Below, one piece after another: positions 17,807 through 27,557 of a stretch of 64,000 nucleotides of DNA. This DNA is from Candidatus Rhodoblastus alkanivorans (lineage in GTDB: Bacteria > Pseudomonadota > Alphaproteobacteria > Rhizobiales > Beijerinckiaceae), in NCBI RefSeq assembly GCF_022760755.1, contig NZ_JAIVFP010000001.1, positions 2,274,001 through 2,338,000 of the forward strand, read 5' to 3'. The notes below the pieces were generated by a model. That model worked only from the letters and a program-made list of their open reading frames with translations. It made no database searches and was not told the origin of the DNA. Position 1 is the first letter of the stretch; each line of letters opens with the position of its first letter. A program made the translations under genes and the position numbers.

Positions 17807-20059
17807 ATGACGCAAGACAAGGAAAACCGGCCCGAAACGAGACAATCACGCCGTCGAGACCGCCGATTCCTGTCGCGGCTCGGACCCTTCGTCGTGGCTG
17901 TCGCGATTCTCTGCGCCATCGGCAGCTTTCTGATTTTCGCGGGGCTGACGCCGCTCACCCCGACCGACCAGAACGTCAAATATCTCTTCTTCGTGGACGC
18001 CGCGATCGCGGTGATCCTCGCCGCGCTGGTCGCTTTCGAGGCGGTCCAGCTCATCCGCGCGTGGCGGGCCAGGACGGCGGCGGCGGGCCTCCATATCAGG
18101 ATCGTCGCATTGTTCGCGGTCATCGCGGCGGTGCCGGCGATCAGCATGGCCATCGTCGGTTCGGTGACGCTCGACAAATTGTTCAACCCGGCCTTCATGC
18201 GCGATGTCCGCGGCTTCATCGGCGGGGCGACCGAGGCCGCCAATCTGTTCCGCGAGAACCAGTGCCTCTGGCTGTTGCAGGAATCGCAGCTTACGGCGTC
18301 CGACCTCGACCGTGGTAAGCCGATGTTCGATTCTGACCGCAGCCTGTTCAAGGAGTTCTTCACCTCGCGCGCCCATTTCCTGGGCTTTTCCGCCGCCGCC
18401 ATGATCAAGCGCGACGGCTCCATCGTCGAGCAGGTCGATACCGGCTCGATGATTCGCGATCCGGTCGTCAAGCCGCAGGAACAGGATTTCAATGATTCGC
18501 TGAAGAACGAGCCGCTTTGCCTGATTCTCAACCAGGGCCGCACCTTCGTCGCCCTGCGGCCGCTGCCCTCCTTCAAGGACACGTTCCTCTACACCAGCCG
18601 TCCGGTCGATCCCTTCACGCTCGAATTCCCCAAACAGGCGGCGGCGCTGAACCATCTGTTCGACAATTTCGAGCAGCACCGGAGCCAGTTCCAGACGACT
18701 CTCGCCATCATGTTCGGCCTGCTCGCGACGATCATGCTGCTGGCGGCGGTCTGGATCGGCCTTGCCTTCACCAATGCCCTGGTCGCGCCGATCCGCCGCC
18801 TGATCGCCGCGACGGATCAGGTTTCGGCGGGCAATTTCTATGTCCAGGTGCCGGTGCGCGCCTCCGAGGGCGACCTCGCCCATCTTGGCCAGACCTTCAA
18901 CAAGATGACCTCGGAGCTGCGCCAGCAGCAGAGCCGCCTGATCGCCGCCAATCACCTCATGGACGAGCGCCGCGTCTTCACCGAGGCCGTGCTGTTCGGC
19001 GTTCCGGCGGCGGTGATCGGGGTTGGCGCCAAGGCCGACGTCACCGTGTTGAACCCGTCCGCGCGTGTGCTGGTCGGCGCCGAGGGGCAGGACGCCGACA
19101 AGGCCGACAAGGCGATCGGCCAGCCGGTGGCAGAGGCCCTCCCGGAGCTTGCGGCGATGATCGAAGAGGCGCGCGCCGGCTATTCGCGCATGACGCAGCG
19201 CCAGATCACCCTCAATCGCGACGGCCGCGAGCGAACCTACAACGTCCGCATCACCAACGGGCCGCTCAATCGCGGCGAACGCACCTTCGTCGCCACGCTC
19301 GACGACATGACCGATCTCGTCTCCGCGCAGCGCACGGCGGCCTGGGCCGACGTCGCCCGGCGCATCGCCCATGAGATCAAGAATCCGCTGACGCCGATCC
19401 AGCTTTCCGCCGAGCGGCTCAAGCGCAAATACGGCAAGGTCATCACCTCCGACAAGGACGTGTTCGACCAATGCACGGACACGATCATCCGGCAGGTGGA
19501 CGACATCAAGCGCATGGTGGACGAATTTTCCGCCTTTTCGCGCATGCCCAAGGCGCAGCTCGCCACCGACGATCTTACCGCCTGCATCGAGCAGGTGCTG
19601 TTCCTGATGCGTCACGGCCATTCCGACATTGCGATTGCCGGAGATTTTCCGCCCGGGCCGATCGTCGCCCGTTTCGACCGCCGCCTGCTGTCGCAAGCCG
19701 TGACCAATGTGGTGAAGAACGCGACCGAAGGCATCGCCGCCGCCGACATGGCGGGGCGAGAACCCAAAATCGATGTGCGCCTGCGAGTCGCGGACGGCGT
19801 GGCGGTCATCGACATCGAAGACAATGGCAAGGGGTTCCCGCGCGAAAACCGGGCGAGGCTGCTCGAACCCTATATGACGACGCGCGCGGAAGGCACCGGC
19901 CTCGGCCTGCCGATCGTGGCGAAGATTCTCGAAGATCACGGCGGCGGCATCGAACTCCTCGACGCCGCCTCCGGCCAGGGCGCGCTGGTGCGCCTGCATT
20001 TCCCGATCGCCGCGGCTCCCGCGGCGGAGGAGGGCGCGGAAAGCGCCGAAAAAGCTTGA
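17807..20059 (+). CDS. ntrY: Nitrogen-regulation sensor histidine kinase NtrY
   Basis: A 750-residue membrane-bound histidine kinase, paired with NtrX in nitrogen and redox control. Several N-terminal membrane helices are followed by a large extracytoplasmic region, another helix (about residues 300-325), a HAMP domain, a PAS domain and the kinase core. The phosphorylated histidine lies in ARRIAHEIKNPLTPIQLSAE, the N-box is VVKNATEGI, and the G-boxes are DNGKGFP and GTGLGLPIV. Its length matches alphaproteobacterial NtrY (about 750-770). It is followed 13 bases later by ntrX, so the pair is an operon. In most Rhizobiales nifR3-ntrB-ntrC stands just upstream; here a flavoprotein gene does. Confidence 0.95.
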   Translation: MTQDKENRPETRQSRRRDRRFLSRLGPFVVAVAILCAIGSFLIFAGLTPLTPTDQNVKYLFFVDAAIAVILAALVAFEAVQLIRAWRARTAAAGLHIRIVALFAVIAAVPAISMAIVGSVTLDKLFNPAFMRDVRGFIGGATEAANLFRENQCLWLLQESQLTASDLDRGKPMFDSDRSLFKEFFTSRAHFLGFSAAAMIKRDGSIVEQVDTGSMIRDPVVKPQEQDFNDSLKNEPLCLILNQGRTFVALRPLPSFKDTFLYTSRPVDPFTLEFPKQAAALNHLFDNFEQHRSQFQTTLAIMFGLLATIMLLAAVWIGLAFTNALVAPIRRLIAATDQVSAGNFYVQVPVRASEGDLAHLGQTFNKMTSELRQQQSRLIAANHLMDERRVFTEAVLFGVPAAVIGVGAKADVTVLNPSARVLVGAEGQDADKADKAIGQPVAEALPELAAMIEEARAGYSRMTQRQITLNRDGRERTYNVRITNGPLNRGERTFVATLDDMTDLVSAQRTAAWADVARRIAHEIKNPLTPIQLSAERLKRKYGKVITSDKDVFDQCTDTIIRQVDDIKRMVDEFSAFSRMPKAQLATDDLTACIEQVLFLMRHGHSDIAIAGDFPPGPIVARFDRRLLSQAVTNVVKNATEGIAAADMAGREPKIDVRLRVADGVAVIDIEDNGKGFPRENRARLLEPYMTTRAEGTGLGLPIVAKILEDHGGGIELLDAASGQGALVRLHFPIAAAPAAEEGAESAEKA

Positions 20060-20072
20060 GCGAAGGTTGACC

Positions 20073-21440
20073 ATGGCTCACGATATTCTGATCGTCGATG
20101 ATGAAGCCGACATTCGCGAACTCGTCTCCGGCATTCTGGAGGACGAGGGCTATTCCACGCGCACCGCGCGCAATTCCGACGAGGCCTTGGCCGCGATCGA
20201 GGCGCGTCGTCCGCATCTCGTTTTCCTCGACATCTGGATGCAGGGCTCGAAGCTCGACGGGCTGCAATTGCTCGAATCGATCAAGCGCCACCATGAAACC
20301 CTGCCGGTGGTGATGATCTCTGGTCACGGCACCATCGAGACGGCGGTCACCGCCATCCGCCAGGGCGCTTATGATTTCATTGAAAAGCCTTTCAAGGCCG
20401 ACCGGCTGGTGCTGGTGGCGGAAAGGGCGCTCGAAACCTCGCGCCTGCGCCGCGAAGTCACCGAATTGAAGGCGCGCTCGGCCAGTTCCAACACCCTTGT
20501 CGGCCATTCGATCGCCTTGCAGCAGCTCAAGCAATTGATCGAGCGCGTGGCGCCGGCCAATTCGCGCATTCTCATCACGGGCGCTCCGGGCGTCGGCAAG
20601 GAGCTGGCGGCGCGCGCCATTCACGAGGCCTCCAACCGCGCCGGCGGGCCTTTCGTGGTCATCAACGCCGCCGCGATCGCCGCCGACACCATGGAGATGG
20701 AGCTGTTCGGCGTCGAGGCGCGCGACGGACGCCCGCGGAAAACCGGCGCGCTCGAGGAGGCCCACGGCGGCACGCTCTATATCGACGAAGTCGCCGACAT
20801 GCCGCGCGAAACCCAGGCCAAGATCCTGCGCGTGCTGGTCGATCAGAATTTCACCCGCGTCGAGGGCACGACCCGGGTTCATGTCGATGTGCGGGTGATT
20901 TCCTCCTCGGCGCGCGACCTGCCGCGCGCCATCGAGGAAGGGGCTTTCCGGGAGGACCTCTTTCACCGGCTCTCGGTCGTGCCGGTCAGGGTGCCCTCGC
21001 TCTCCGAGAGACGCGAGGACATTCCCGAGCTGATCAATTTCTTCATGGACCAGCTCGCCGCCAATTCCGGCCTACCCCGGCGCAAGATCGGCGACGACGC
21101 CATGGCGGTGCTGCAATCCCACGACTGGCCGGGCAATATCCGCCAGCTGCGCAACAATATCGAGCGCCTGATGATCCTCGCCGGCGGGGATCATGAGGCC
21201 GAGATCACCGCCGAAATGCTGCCGCGCGAAATCGGCGCTTTGGTGCCCTCGACCCCGACCGGCTCGGGCGGCGAGAAGCTGATGAGCCTGCCCTTGCGCG
21301 ACGCGCGCGAAGTGTTCGAGCGCGAATATCTGGTCGCCCAGATCAACCGTTTCGGCGGCAATATTTCGCGCACGGCCGAGTTTATCGGCATGGAACGCTC
21401 GGCGCTGCACCGCAAGTTGAAATCGCTGGCGATCGATTGA
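20073..21440 (+). CDS. ntrX: Nitrogen-regulation response regulator NtrX
   Basis: A 455-residue response regulator with an N-terminal receiver domain (ILIVDDEADI with acidic pocket, phospho-aspartate in FLDIW, lysine in IEKPFKA), an AAA+ domain and a Fis-type helix-turn-helix at the C-terminus (ISRTAEFIGMERSALHRKLK). The Walker A region reads ITGAPGVGKELAARA and Walker B GGTLYIDEV. The sigma-54-contact GAFTGA loop is absent: the segment after MELFGVE runs straight to RKTGALEEAHGG. This is known for alphaproteobacterial NtrX and implies that it does not activate sigma-54 promoters in the classic way. The ATG at 20073 is preferred to the TTG at 20067. Confidence 0.95.
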   Translation: MAHDILIVDDEADIRELVSGILEDEGYSTRTARNSDEALAAIEARRPHLVFLDIWMQGSKLDGLQLLESIKRHHETLPVVMISGHGTIETAVTAIRQGAYDFIEKPFKADRLVLVAERALETSRLRREVTELKARSASSNTLVGHSIALQQLKQLIERVAPANSRILITGAPGVGKELAARAIHEASNRAGGPFVVINAAAIAADTMEMELFGVEARDGRPRKTGALEEAHGGTLYIDEVADMPRETQAKILRVLVDQNFTRVEGTTRVHVDVRVISSSARDLPRAIEEGAFREDLFHRLSVVPVRVPSLSERREDIPELINFFMDQLAANSGLPRRKIGDDAMAVLQSHDWPGNIRQLRNNIERLMILAGGDHEAEITAEMLPREIGALVPSTPTGSGGEKLMSLPLRDAREVFEREYLVAQINRFGGNISRTAEFIGMERSALHRKLKSLAID

Positions 21441-21446
21441 ACGGCC

Positions 21447-21968
21447 GTGACCCGGCGCGAGCTGTTCCTGGGCTTTTTCAAACTCGGCGCGCTCGGCTTT
21501 GGCGGGACGGGGCCGTTGGCGCGGGCAATCATCGTTGATGACCGGCGCTGGCTCGACGATTCCGAATTCGCGGCTATACTCGGGCTGTGCCAGGCGCTGC
21601 CGGGGGCAAACACCTGCAATCTCGCCGTCATGCTGGGCGATCGTTTCCACGGCGCGAGCGGGGCGCTCATCGCCCTTGCCGGCCTGCTCGCAGCGCCGCT
21701 CGCCATTGTGGTTGCCGTCGCCAGCTTTTTCGCGACCTTCGCGCATCATGCCGACGTTCGCGCCGCATTATTCGGGGCGACAGCCGCCGCCGCCGGCCTC
21801 GCGCTCGGCACAGCGGTCAAAATGACGATCAAGATCCGGCCCAGCCCGCGCGTAGTCGCGCTGGCCTTCGCGGCCTTTCTCGGCTCCGTTGTGCTGCGCG
21901 CGCCCCTTCCTCTCGTCCTCGGCCTTGTGGTCCCGGCAAGCTTCGTTTTGGCGGGCTGGGCGGAATGA
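21447..21968 (+). CDS. Chromate transporter, N-terminal-type half (short-chain ChrA)
   Basis: A 173-residue membrane protein, the first of a coupled pair of half-size CHR-family transporters. It shows the CHR motif region FFKLGALGFGG near the N-terminus, LCQALPGANTCNLAVMLG and several hydrophobic helices. CHR proteins export chromate by proton or sulfate exchange; short-chain members act as pairs with opposite membrane orientation. The start is GTG at 21447, six bases after the ntrX stop, so it is probably co-transcribed with ntrYX. The stop overlaps the next gene's ATG (ATGA). Chromate is the family name; the true substrate may differ. Confidence 0.85.
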   Translation: MTRRELFLGFFKLGALGFGGTGPLARAIIVDDRRWLDDSEFAAILGLCQALPGANTCNLAVMLGDRFHGASGALIALAGLLAAPLAIVVAVASFFATFAHHADVRAALFGATAAAAGLALGTAVKMTIKIRPSPRVVALAFAAFLGSVVLRAPLPLVLGLVVPASFVLAGWAE

Positions 21969-22504
21969 AGGACGATCTGCTCGGTCAGATCTTTTTGCGT
22001 TTCGCCGGCATTTCCCTGCTGGCGGTGGGCGGCGCGACGGCGGCGCTGCCCGAGGCGCAGCGGCAGATCGTGACCCAGACCCATTGGATGAGTGCGGAAA
22101 CCTTCGCCGAAAACTTCGCTATCGCGCAAATCTCGCCGGGTCCGAACGTCATCGTCTTCAGCCTGTTCGGATGGCGGCTGGCGGGCCTCGCCGGGCTCGC
22201 CGTCGCAACTTTGGGCATATTGGCGCCGGCGTCGCTGCTGGCCTTCGCCGCCGCGCGGGCGATGCGCCGGGCCGGCGAGGCGCCCTGGCTGACGCGGCTC
22301 AAAAAGGCGTTGACGCCGGCGGCCATTGGCCTGATGGCGGCGAACGGCTATCTTCTCGCGCGCGCTGCCGATTCCGGTTTTTTCGCCGCCTTCGTCACCC
22401 TCGCCTCGGCGGCTTTCGTCGCTTTGTCGCCGCGCAGCCCGCTCTGGGCCATGGCCGCGGCTGCGGCGACGGCGGTCGTCGCGGGCAGATTAGGATTGCT
22501 GTAA
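21965..22504 (+). CDS. Chromate transporter, second half (short-chain ChrA)
   Basis: A 179-residue partner of the preceding half-transporter. It has the matching CHR pattern FLRFAGISLLAVGGATAALP, FAENFAIAQISPGPNVIVFS and about five predicted membrane helices. It starts within the stop codon of the first half, so the two are made in equal amounts. The pair sits between ntrX and the aminotransferase gene, inside a cluster that is otherwise conserved among Rhizobiales, which suggests later insertion. No chrB-type regulator is nearby. Confidence 0.85.
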   Translation: MKDDLLGQIFLRFAGISLLAVGGATAALPEAQRQIVTQTHWMSAETFAENFAIAQISPGPNVIVFSLFGWRLAGLAGLAVATLGILAPASLLAFAAARAMRRAGEAPWLTRLKKALTPAAIGLMAANGYLLARAADSGFFAAFVTLASAAFVALSPRSPLWAMAAAAATAVVAGRLGLL

Positions 22505-22595
22505 ATGCGCCATGTCGCCCCGGCGACATGGTTAGGAACGAAGTGACGCCGAGCAAGTGCGAGGGGCGCCGCCCGCAGGGCGGCGGAAGAAAAAA

Positions 22596-23456
22596 ATGAG
22601 TCGCGTCGCTTACGTCAACGGCCGCTATATCCGCCACGCCGCCGCCGGCGTTTCGATCGATGACCGCGCCTTCCTGTTCGCGGACGGCATTTATGAAGTG
22701 ATCGAAGTTTTCGACGGCCGATTGATCGACGAAGAGGGCCATCTTCTGCGGCTCGCGCGGTCGGCCGCCCAATTGCGGCTGACCCTGCCGATGGCGGCGA
22801 CGGCGCTGCGGCGGATTTTGCGCGAGCTGGTGGCGCGCAACCGTGTGACGGATGGCCATGTCTATCTCCAGGTCACGCGCGGCGCGGCAAAGCGCGACCA
22901 TGGCTTCCCTAAGCCCGGGACGCCCTCGACCGTGGTCGCCTTCGCCCATCGCGGCGACCGGGCGGCGGCAGAGGCGCGGGCGCACGCCGGCATCAAGGTG
23001 ATTTCCCTGCCGGACATCCGCTGGAAGAGGCCGGACATCAAGACCACAAGCCTTTTGCCCAACGTGCTCGCCAAGCAGCAGGCCAAGGAGGCCGGGGCCT
23101 ATGAGGCCTGGCTGGTCGACGCCGACGGCTTCGTCACCGAGGGGTCTTCGAGCAACGCCTGGATCGTGGACAGCGCGGGCGTTTTGGTCACCCATCCCGC
23201 CGATTCGGCTATACTTGCGGGAATCACCCGCGCGCGCCTGCTCAAGATCGCCGCCGCCAGGGGGCTGAAAATCGTAGAAAGGCCCTTCACCCTCGCCGAG
23301 GCTTTTCGTGCGCAAGAGGCTTTCATCAGCGGGGCGACCACGATTGTGCTCCCCGTCGTGGCGATCGACGGCCAAAATATCGGTTCCGGCGCGCCCGGCG
23401 CCGTCGCTTTGGGCCTGCGCGCTTCGTTTCACGAATTCGCGCCCGCGACGGCTTGA
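22596..23456 (+). CDS. dat: D-amino-acid aminotransferase (class IV, PLP)
   Basis: A 286-residue fold-type IV aminotransferase that interconverts D-alanine and D-glutamate, both peptidoglycan precursors. The PLP lysine is in DIKTTSLLPN, the phosphate-binding and substrate regions in VTEGSSSNAW and ISGATTIVLPVVAIDG, and the N-terminus carries VSIDDRAFLFADGIYEVI. The motif spacing fits D-alanine aminotransferase better than branched-chain enzymes. The ATG at 22596 lies after GGCGGAAG, and upstream in-frame codons encode only basic filler. In related genomes this gene also lies between ntrX and hfq, so the gene order is conserved apart from the chromate-transporter pair. Confidence 0.88.
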   Translation: MSRVAYVNGRYIRHAAAGVSIDDRAFLFADGIYEVIEVFDGRLIDEEGHLLRLARSAAQLRLTLPMAATALRRILRELVARNRVTDGHVYLQVTRGAAKRDHGFPKPGTPSTVVAFAHRGDRAAAEARAHAGIKVISLPDIRWKRPDIKTTSLLPNVLAKQQAKEAGAYEAWLVDADGFVTEGSSSNAWIVDSAGVLVTHPADSAILAGITRARLLKIAAARGLKIVERPFTLAEAFRAQEAFISGATTIVLPVVAIDGQNIGSGAPGAVALGLRASFHEFAPATA

Positions 23457-23621
23457 AGACGGTTGCTTATAGAAATAGCTCTCGTAAAAGAATTTCTTGC
23501 TTCGTCGCGACGCTTGAGACTCTAATGGACAAAAGCGCGGGGAAAGCGCCGCTTCAGCCCGATGTTCTGGCCAAAAGGCCCGCCTTCGATGCCGACGCAG
23601 AATAAGTGAATAGGAAAAAAC

Positions 23622-23873
23622 ATGGCGGTTGAACGCACACCCAATCTCCAGGATACGTTTCTCAATTACGTCCGAAAAAACAAGGTTCCGCTCACGATCT
23701 TTCTCGTCAATGGCGTCAAACTGCAGGGCGTCGTGAGCTGGTTCGATAATTTTTGTGTGCTTTTGCGCCGCGATGGGCACTCGCAATTGGTCTATAAGCA
23801 CGCCATATCCACAATCATGCCGGGCCATCCGATCCAGATGTTCGATCCATCGGAAGAAGGGGCGGACAAATAG
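23622..23873 (+). CDS. hfq: RNA chaperone Hfq
   Basis: An 83-residue Sm-like hexameric RNA chaperone that helps small RNAs pair with mRNAs. The N-terminal helix has [20 protein letters not shown], Sm1 includes [20 protein letters not shown], and Sm2 has the RNA-binding YKHAISTI motif. It is of normal alphaproteobacterial length, with a short tail lacking the long E. coli C-terminus. The 165-base spacer upstream is AT-richer than its surroundings and probably carries its own promoter. hflX starts three bases after the stop codon, so the two are co-transcribed. Confidence 0.97.
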   Translation: MAVERTPNLQDTFLNYVRKNKVPLTIFLVNGVKLQGVVSWFDNFCVLLRRDGHSQLVYKHAISTIMPGHPIQMFDPSEEGADK

Positions 23874-23875
23874 AT

Positions 23876-25309
23876 TTGCGCAGCAAGGATTCGACGACGG
23901 ACTTGAACGACAAGAAGGCGCCCATCGACGGCGTTTCGCTCCAGAGACGCGGGGGCAAGACCCGCGTTCTGGTGATCGGCCCCTATCTCACCGACCGCGC
24001 CGCGCCAGAGGCGTCGATTCGTTCGCGCGCGGCGCGGCTCGACGAGGCCGTTGGCTTGGCGGGCGCCATCGACGTCGAGATCGTCGGGAAGGAGATCGTT
24101 TCGCTCACGCAGATTCGTCCCGCGACTTATCTCGGCAAGGGCAAGGTCGAGGAACTGGCCGAAAAGGTCGGGGAGCTGGAAGTCGAACTGGTGGCGGTCG
24201 ATTGCGCTTTGTCGCCGGTGCAGCAGCGCAATCTCGAAAAGGCCTTCGGCGCCAAGGTCATCGACCGCACCGGGCTGATTCTCGAAATCTTCGGCGAGCG
24301 CGCCCGCACGGCGGAGGGCGCCCTGCAGGTCGAGCTTGCCCATCTGACCTATCAGAAATCCCGGCTGGTGCGGTCCTGGACCCATCTGGAGCGTCAGCGC
24401 GGCGGCTTCGGCTTCCTCGGCGGCCCGGGCGAAACGCAGATCGAAACCGACCGCCGCCTGATCCAGGAACGGATGAACCGGATCGAGCGCGACCTCGAAA
24501 CGGTCAAGAAGACGCGCGGCTTGCATCGCAAGAGCCGGCGCGACGTTCCTTTCCCGATCGTGGCCCTGGTCGGCTACACCAACGCCGGGAAATCCACGCT
24601 TTTCAACCGGCTGACCAATGCCGAGGTCTTCGCCAAGGACCTGCTGTTCGCGACCCTCGATCCCACCCTGCGCGGGCTGAAACTGCCGCATGGCGGCAGG
24701 GCGATCCTGTCCGACACGGTGGGCTTCATCTCCGACCTGCCGCATATGCTGGTTTCGGCCTTTCGCGCCACGCTGGAAGAGGTGAGGGAGGCCGACATCA
24801 TCCTCCATGTGCGCGACATTTCGCATGAGGATTCCGAGGCGCAGAGCGCCGATGTCGAAAAGATTCTGGCCGAACTCGATGTCGACGCCCATGACCATGG
24901 CCGCCTGATCGAGGTTTGGAACAAGATCGACCTGGAGCCGGTCGAGGAGCGCGCGCGGCTGAGAACAAGCGCCGCACGCCGTCCGGAGGACGAGCGTCCC
25001 TGCGTGGTTTCAGCCGTCACCGGCGAGGGGCTGGACGATCTGTTGCTGGCGATCGAATCGCGCCTGGCGCGGGGCAGGCCGATGCTGAGCGTGCCGCTCG
25101 ACGCCGGCGACGGCGAGGGCCAGGCTTGGCTCTATGCCCATACCGAGGTGATTTCGCGCGCCAACGACGATGAAGGCCACGCCTTTTTCGAAGTCCGCGT
25201 CGCGCCCGAGCAGCAGGAACGCATCCTCCGCCGCTTCCCCGGCGCCTCGGCCGCGCGGCGCAATGCGCCGCCCGCGCTCGACGGAGCGCAGGCGGGCTGG
25301 TCCGCGTAG
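23876..25309 (+). CDS. hflX: GTPase HflX
   Basis: A 477-residue ribosome-associated GTPase that splits stalled 70S ribosomes, especially after stress. The N-terminal HflX domain is followed by the coiled linker (about residues 170-220, with [20 protein letters not shown]) and the G domain: G1 [13 protein letters not shown]3 [10 protein letters not shown] and G4 NKID. The only plausible start is TTG at 23876, three bases after the hfq stop, because no ATG or GTG fits ahead of the conserved N-terminus. The weak start codon may hold HflX below Hfq in a co-transcribed pair. Confidence 0.93.
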   Translation: MRSKDSTTDLNDKKAPIDGVSLQRRGGKTRVLVIGPYLTDRAAPEASIRSRAARLDEAVGLAGAIDVEIVGKEIVSLTQIRPATYLGKGKVEELAEKVGELEVELVAVDCALSPVQQRNLEKAFGAKVIDRTGLILEIFGERARTAEGALQVELAHLTYQKSRLVRSWTHLERQRGGFGFLGGPGETQIETDRRLIQERMNRIERDLETVKKTRGLHRKSRRDVPFPIVALVGYTNAGKSTLFNRLTNAEVFAKDLLFATLDPTLRGLKLPHGGRAILSDTVGFISDLPHMLVSAFRATLEEVREADIILHVRDISHEDSEAQSADVEKILAELDVDAHDHGRLIEVWNKIDLEPVEERARLRTSAARRPEDERPCVVSAVTGEGLDDLLLAIESRLARGRPMLSVPLDAGDGEGQAWLYAHTEVISRANDDEGHAFFEVRVAPEQQERILRRFPGASAARRNAPPALDGAQAGWSA

Positions 25310-25317
25310 CGGCGGCG

Positions 25318-26094
25318 TCAGCGGGCGCCGTCCCAATAAGCGGCGCCGAATGAATAGCCGAACGCTTTCATTTCGGGCCCGCAGATGGATTCGAAGGCGT
25401 TTCGGCCGGCGTCATCCCACAAATCCCCCAGCGCGAGCACGCGCTGGGCCGTGCCCGGTTCGGTTTCCTGCGGGCGGCGCTGGCGAAAGAAGTTCGTCGC
25501 GGCGGCGGCCTGCGCCTCGGTGAGATCGAGCAGACCAGCCATTTTTTTGGTCACCGCTTCCGGGTCGCGGATGAGTTCCTGCTGGTCGATTTCCAGATAT
25601 TGTTCCTGAGCAAGGCGCTCCCGCGCCTCCCGCCAGCTTTTCATATTGTTCGCCCAGCTCCGGCAATGCGCCTCGATCCCGTAAGAGGGAAATTTGCGCA
25701 GCCGGGAAACGACATTTTCGAGGCCACGCCGCTTGGCGAAAATGAACACGCTCCCCGGCCACAGGTCGAGCAAGGTCGGGATTGCCGCGGTCATTTCCGG
25801 ATTGCCGCTCTTGTCGAACCAGGGCGGGGCAGGGTTGTGGCGCTCCAAAATCTCGCGAAATATCTTCGCGATATCCTGCGACAGGCGCTGGCGATCGACG
25901 ACCGAGGCGAGAACATCGGGGCCGTCATGGCCGAAAGTCGCGAAATGCCGGTCGATTGAAAGTTTTAGCGTGGTCAGGAGGGGCAGAAAATTGCCCTCGA
26001 AGAACCCTTCGTACCCGGCGCTCAATGCGCCCCCGGCCAGCGCGCTGGTTCCCGACCGTGGCGAACCAACAATGAACAGGGGATATTTCGCCAT
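25318..26094 (-). CDS. Sulfotransferase-family protein
   Basis: A 258-residue protein with the PAPS-binding loop at its N-terminus, FIVGSPRSGTSALAGGA, so it probably moves a sulfate from PAPS to a hydroxyl or amine. The 3'-phosphate-binding region is likely around SIRLRK-like SRLRKFPSYG. The start at 26094 is supported by GGAGAG ten bases upstream and by the PAPS loop's usual position near the N-terminus; a longer open frame upstream shows no similarity. It converges with hflX at the 3' end with only eight bases between stops. The acceptor is unknown, and an envelope glycan is possible. Confidence 0.78.
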   Translation of the reverse strand: MAKYPLFIVGSPRSGTSALAGGALSAGYEGFFEGNFLPLLTTLKLSIDRHFATFGHDGPDVLASVVDRQRLSQDIAKIFREILERHNPAPPWFDKSGNPEMTAAIPTLLDLWPGSVFIFAKRRGLENVVSRLRKFPSYGIEAHCRSWANNMKSWREARERLAQEQYLEIDQQELIRDPEAVTKKMAGLLDLTEAQAAAATNFFRQRRPQETEPGTAQRVLALGDLWDDAGRNAFESICGPEMKAFGYSFGAAYWDGAR

Positions 26095-26365
26095 TCCAGG
26101 CTCTCCATAATGGCCGCAAGCGCTGCTTCCGCGAGCAGGGAAGCAAGCGATTGTGACAAGATTATCAATAACGTGACGATTTTGGCGTTGAGGGCTCAGC
26201 CGCCGTCGATGTCGAGCTTCGAAAAGCGGCCTTGCGCGATCTTCGATGCGCCGCCGCTTCGGTTCCTCTGGCGGGAGCGCCGAGCGGGATCGCGGCGCTA
26301 CAAAAATTCTTAAATCGCGTTTTATATTGTTGCTCATCCTTGGCGTCGGAAGGTTAGGCAAACTT

Positions 26366-27364
26366 ATGGCGCGGTTAAGCGGATGGGCGTGCGCCTTATT
26401 GACGGGACTTGCGGTCGTCCCCGCCCATGCCGGGGAAACATCGGCCAACGCTGTCGAATATGCCTCTGTAGCAAAGTCCGCCATTCATCGCGTCGCGGCC
26501 GTTCCGCTTCCGCCTCAACATACCGCGCCCGCGCCGGCGGCGAGCGTCCTTGCTCGGCGGATCGTCACCATCAAAAAGGTTTGCGACGAAATCTCTCTCG
26601 CCGCCAGAACCTATCATTTGCCGAAAAAATTTTTGCTGCGGCTGATCTGGCAGGAAAGCCGGTTCAATCCCAAGGCCGTCAGCCCGGCCGGCGCGCAAGG
26701 CATTGCGCAGTTCATGCCGGCGACGGCGCAATGGCGCGGCCTGGACGATCCGTTCGATTGGTCGCTCTCGATCGAGCATTCCGGGCGCTGGCTAGGCGAA
26801 TTGCGCCAGCAGTTCGGAAATCTCGGACTTGCCGCGGCCGCCTATAACGCCGGCCCCGGCCGCGTCCAGGACTGGCTCGCCGGCGCAGGCGGCCTGCCGG
26901 AGGAAACCCGAGCCTATGTGCGCACGATCACCGGCCGGAACGCCGATGACTGGATCGGACAGCGGGATGCGAGCGCGAGCGTCGAAACGCGACTGGATGA
27001 TATGGAATGCCCGCCGCGAAGCTACCGCCCCATGACGGCTCTGAGCGCCGAACCGGACGCCGCATGGAAGAAGGGGAAGCACGCCAGATCCGCGGGTCCG
27101 AAATCGCGCGTGCGGCCCTGGGCGCTGCAATTGATCGGCGACCGCTCGAAATCGGCCGCCATGCAGCAATACGCCACCATGCGCCGACATTTTCCGACAA
27201 TTCTGGGGTCCCACGCGCCGGAGGTCGTGGCGCGGAGGATTGGCGGGCGCCGGCCCACCTTCTGGTACCAGATCCGCGTCTCGGAAGTGACGCGCCAAAG
27301 CGCGGCGTCGCTCTGCTCCCGGCTCAAATCGGCCGGCGGCGACTGCCTTGTGATTCCAAATTAG
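26366..27364 (+). CDS. Periplasmic lytic transglycosylase with C-terminal SPOR-like domain
   Basis: A 332-residue secreted enzyme that cleaves the MurNAc-GlcNAc bond of peptidoglycan. A signal peptide (WACALLTGLAVVPAHAGE) precedes the SLT goose-lysozyme-like domain, with the catalytic glutamate in LIWQESRFNPKAVSPAGAQG, then IAQFMPATA and AAAYNAGPGRVQDWLAG. The C-terminal 80 residues (WALQLIGDRSKSAAMQQYAT to DCLVIPN) look like a SPOR domain, which binds denuded glycan strands at the septum. The start at 26366 follows AGGTTAGG and opens directly on the signal peptide; a longer frame upstream is unlikely. It stands alone on the plus strand. Confidence 0.87.
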   Translation: MARLSGWACALLTGLAVVPAHAGETSANAVEYASVAKSAIHRVAAVPLPPQHTAPAPAASVLARRIVTIKKVCDEISLAARTYHLPKKFLLRLIWQESRFNPKAVSPAGAQGIAQFMPATAQWRGLDDPFDWSLSIEHSGRWLGELRQQFGNLGLAAAAYNAGPGRVQDWLAGAGGLPEETRAYVRTITGRNADDWIGQRDASASVETRLDDMECPPRSYRPMTALSAEPDAAWKKGKHARSAGPKSRVRPWALQLIGDRSKSAAMQQYATMRRHFPTILGSHAPEVVARRIGGRRPTFWYQIRVSEVTRQSAASLCSRLKSAGGDCLVIPN

Positions 27365-27557
27365 GCGCGGCCTCGCCTGCAGCGCATCGCTGGCGCGCAG
27401 GCCAGGCGTGTGTCGCCGTAATGGCGCCTGATTGCGCGAGAAGCGCCAGAAGCGGTCCCTCCGCCGGAGCCGTCCTGACCGCTTGGCTTTTCAGAATGGG
27501 GTGGCGCGCTGGGGGCGTCCCTGACCCGCGCAGGCGCATCATGGCGCCGCGCCGTGG

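Noticed and set aside
17846..20074. 742-codon minus-strand open frame opposite ntrY
   Set aside because: It is the complementary shadow of NtrY, with no domain pattern or start signal.
26246..26365. Longer N-terminus for the lytic transglycosylase
   Set aside because: The added 40 residues are basic and lie before a proper signal peptide with its own ribosome binding site at 26366.
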